Shown here: positions 4,980 through 6,739 of the stretch, in pieces
Layout: each line of letters opens with the position of its first letter
How positions within the stretch are numbered: the stretch's first letter is position 1
NCBI GenBank assembly: GCA_946410395.1
Contig: CAMKAE010000123.1
Span: forward strand, 1-6,739
Source of the DNA: an uncultured Clostridia bacterium
GTDB taxonomy: Bacteria > Bacillota > Clostridia > Christensenellales > Aristaeellaceae
DNA: 6,739 bases
Reading direction: 5' to 3'
Program-made: the position numbers and the translations under genes
Notes under the pieces: generated by a model
The model's database searches: none
Told to the model about the DNA's origin: nothing
The model's input: the letters and a program-made list of their open reading frames with translations, nothing else

Positions 4980-6197
4980 ATGACCATCAGGAGGTTTGCT
5001 GCGCTGGTGCTGGCGGTGATGCTTTGCCTGGGGGTGAACGGCGTGTTTGCGGAGCAGGAAAACGAAGCGTATCAGCAGGTGCTGGAGCGGGCGCAGATGG
5101 CGCTGGGCAACAACCTGCGGCTGAAGAACGTGCTGGAGCGCGCGGCCGCGGGCGAGAACATCACGGTGGCCCTGATCGGCGGTTCCATCACCGAAGGCGC
5201 CGGCGCCGCCAATTACAGTGAATGCTATGCCATGCGGGTGGGCGACGGCCTGCGGGAGCGCTTTGGCGAGAACATCAGCGTGATCAACGCCGGCGTGGGC
5301 GGAACCCCCTCCACCTTCGGCTGGATCCGCTATGCGCGGGACGTGGAGGCCCGGGTGCCGGAGACGGACCCAGACGGCCTGCCGGACATCGTGTTCATCG
5401 AATTCTCGGTCAACGACTGGGGAGAGCCCACCAACCACCAGTGCTATGAGTCCATGGTGAAGGCCATCCTCGAGCAGCCCAACCATCCCGCGGTGATCCT
5501 GGTGTTCGCTGTCTTCAAGAACGGCTGGAACCTGCAGGATGACCTCAAAAAGGTGGGCCAGGCCTACGACCTGATGATGGTCTCCATCCGCGACGGCGCG
5601 TATCCGGCCATGGACGACCTCTGGACCAAGGCGGAGTGGTTCTCCGACGACTATCATCCCACATCCCTGGGCCATCAGGTCATGGCGGACTGCATCCTCG
5701 GCACCATCGATGCCGCCGTGGCGGCGCCGACCGCGGAGCAGGATATCGACCTGGATGTGAAGCCGGCCTTCGGTCTGGGCTACATGAAGCTGCGCCGGAT
5801 CTTCGCCAGTGACAAGGACCTGGACGAGATCGCGCTGCAGCGCGGAAGCTTCAACAGGGACGACCAGGGCAGCTACCGCAATTATCCGGTCGGCCGGGTC
5901 TGCGGGCAGAATTTCAGTCACACCGCGCTGGCGGACAACGATCCGCTGTCCTTCACGGCCACCTTCAGCAAGCTGATGATCGGCTGGCGTACGGCCAACG
6001 GCTTCGGCAGCGCGGAGGTCCTGATCGACGGGAAAGTGGTCCGCACGCTCACCGTGCCTTCCGGCAGCTGGGGGCAGACCGAGGTCACCCTGGTGCTCAA
6101 CGACAAGGAAACCGCGGAGCACACCGTGGAGATCCGCATGGCGGAGGACTCCCTGAAAAAGCAGTTCACCATCACCTGCATGGCGTTTGCCGAGTAA
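4980..6197 (+). CDS. Secreted SGNH/GDSL-family hydrolase (putative carbohydrate esterase) with C-terminal beta domain
   Basis: Probably an extracellular serine esterase that removes acetyl or other acyl groups from polysaccharide; this substrate is inferred. 405 residues. Residues 1-24 form a signal peptide with a VFA|E cleavage site and no lipobox. The SGNH blocks are in order: GGSIT with nucleophile S69, NAGVGGT (103-109) for the oxyanion glycine, SVND with N145, and DDYHPTSLGH with D223 and H226 completing the triad. Block III has Ser in place of the usual Gly two residues before the Asn. Residues about 250-405 are a second, beta-rich region with a segment AEVLIDGKVVRTL resembling the sandwich domains attached to many SGNH esterases. 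In CE2 esterases a comparable domain is N-terminal; here it is C-terminal. AAGGAGG (4966-4972) lies 7 bases before the ATG. The gene appears monocistronic, between its own promoter and a terminator. Confidence 0.9.
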   Translation: MTIRRFAALVLAVMLCLGVNGVFAEQENEAYQQVLERAQMALGNNLRLKNVLERAAAGENITVALIGGSITEGAGAANYSECYAMRVGDGLRERFGENISVINAGVGGTPSTFGWIRYARDVEARVPETDPDGLPDIVFIEFSVNDWGEPTNHQCYESMVKAILEQPNHPAVILVFAVFKNGWNLQDDLKKVGQAYDLMMVSIRDGAYPAMDDLWTKAEWFSDDYHPTSLGHQVMADCILGTIDAAVAAPTAEQDIDLDVKPAFGLGYMKLRRIFASDKDLDEIALQRGSFNRDDQGSYRNYPVGRVCGQNFSHTALADNDPLSFTATFSKLMIGWRTANGFGSAEVLIDGKVVRTLTVPSGSWGQTEVTLVLNDKETAEHTVEIRMAEDSLKKQFTITCMAFAE

Positions 6198-6220
6198 AGG
6201 AAGCGCCTCCGGGGCAAACC

Positions 6221-6250
6221 AAAACCCGTGTCACATCGGCACGGGTTTTT
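6221..6250. terminator. Bidirectional intrinsic terminator between SGNH hydrolase and metY
   Basis: AAAACCCGTG (6221-6230) and CACGGGTTTT (6240-6249) form a perfect 10-bp stem with a 9-base loop, and the plus-strand transcript ends in five T residues. On the minus strand the stem also ends in TTTT, so it can serve the converging metY gene as well. Confidence 0.92.
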
Positions 6251-6257
6251 GGGTTGC

Positions 6258-6739
6258 TCAGCCCAGGGCCTCCAGCGCCTGACGGATATCCCCGATCAGG
6301 TCCTGCGTGTCCTCCAGGCCGCAACTGATCCGGATCAGGCCCGCCGGAACGCCGCAGGCTTCCAGCTGCTCGTCCGTCATCTGGCGGTGGGTGGAGGTGG
6401 CGGGGTTCAGACAGCAGGTGCGGGCGTCGGCTACATGGGTCTCGATGGCGGCGATCTTCAGCGCGCGCATGAACCGGCTCGCCGCGTCGCGGCCGCCCTT
6501 CAGCTCAAAGCTGACCACGCCGCAGGAGCCGTTGGGCAGGTATTTCCGCGCGCGCTCGTGATATTTGTCGCCGGGCAGACCGCAGTAGCTGACGTGCTTG
6601 ACCAGCGGATGCGCGCTGAGGAACTCCGCGACGGCCTGACCGTTCTCGCAGTGGCGCTTCATGCGCACATGCAGGCTCTCCAGCCCGAGGTTCAGATAGA
6701 AGGCGTGCTGCGGGGACTGGATCGAACCGAAATCCCGCA
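6258..6739 (-). CDS. metY: O-acetylhomoserine sulfhydrylase / Cys-Met PLP-dependent enzyme (3' part, 5' end outside window)
   Basis: Makes homocysteine from O-acetylhomoserine and sulfide in the cytoplasm, using pyridoxal phosphate. The frame is open from the right edge and gives 159 C-terminal residues, starting RDFGSIQSPQHAFYLNLGLE. This and the later RHCENGQAVAEFL, LPGDKYHERARKYLPNG, FELKGG, NPATSTHRQMTDEQ and GLIRISCGLED blocks match the C-terminal third of the family. The long segment after GLPGD is typical of O-acetylhomoserine sulfhydrylases and less so of cystathionine gamma-synthase or lyase. The PLP lysine lies outside the window, so catalytic competence cannot be judged. GTG at 6668 is internal, not a start. 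It converges on the SGNH gene and shares its terminator, and has no evident functional link to it. Confidence 0.87.
   Translation of the reverse strand, partial: RDFGSIQSPQHAFYLNLGLESLHVRMKRHCENGQAVAEFLSAHPLVKHVSYCGLPGDKYHERARKYLPNGSCGVVSFELKGGRDAASRFMRALKIAAIETHVADARTCCLNPATSTHRQMTDEQLEACGVPAGLIRISCGLEDTQDLIGDIRQALEALG

Noticed and set aside
4914..6122. A 402-codon minus-strand frame opposite the SGNH gene
   Set aside because: Low-complexity product with no recognised motif; the plus-strand gene has an intact signal peptide, the SGNH blocks, a promoter, a ribosome binding site and a terminator.

Overview
The window is a GC-rich stretch of bacterial chromosome with seven protein genes, two of them cut by the window edges. 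HPr kinase/phosphorylase, a class II galactose-1-phosphate uridylyltransferase, strong AGGAGG-type ribosome binding sites, a TTG start and a Cthe_2159-type wall-polysaccharide-binding protein together point to a Firmicute (Clostridia), probably a high-GC carbohydrate-fermenting gut or digester lineage. No marker gene allows a closer placement, and this assignment is inference.

Layout from left to right. Bases 1-647 (+) are the 3' part of galT, ending at a strong bidirectional hairpin terminator (657-701). Facing it is a minus-strand block: a secreted beta-helix protein with a glycine-rich repeat tail (710-1972), ROK glucokinase (2100-3041), hprK (3079-4026) and a Cof-type HAD phosphatase (4023-4835). 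HAD and hprK overlap by ATGA, and glucokinase follows hprK after 37 bases, so these three look like one operon read from an extended -10 promoter at 4860-4868. The beta-helix gene lies 127 bases downstream of glucokinase behind a leader with a perfect 11-bp inverted repeat, so it may be a separate unit. Going the other way, the 144-base divergent region drives a secreted SGNH/GDSL hydrolase (4980-6197, +), which ends at a second bidirectional terminator (6221-6250). The right edge holds the 3' part of an O-acetylhomoserine sulfhydrylase gene (6258-6739, -).

The common theme is sugar use and its control. GalT belongs to the Leloir galactose pathway, glucokinase makes glucose 6-phosphate, and HprK senses glycolytic state and phosphorylates HPr to set carbon catabolite repression. 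The two secreted proteins, a putative polysaccharide binder and a putative carbohydrate esterase, would act outside the cell on complex glycans. MetY is an unrelated methionine/cysteine gene.

The least ordinary signals are in the control regions: a near-duplicated promoter-like element between the divergent HAD and SGNH genes, and inverted repeats that enclose candidate -10 boxes. I saw no mobile element, CRISPR array, RNA gene or clearly new multi-gene system.
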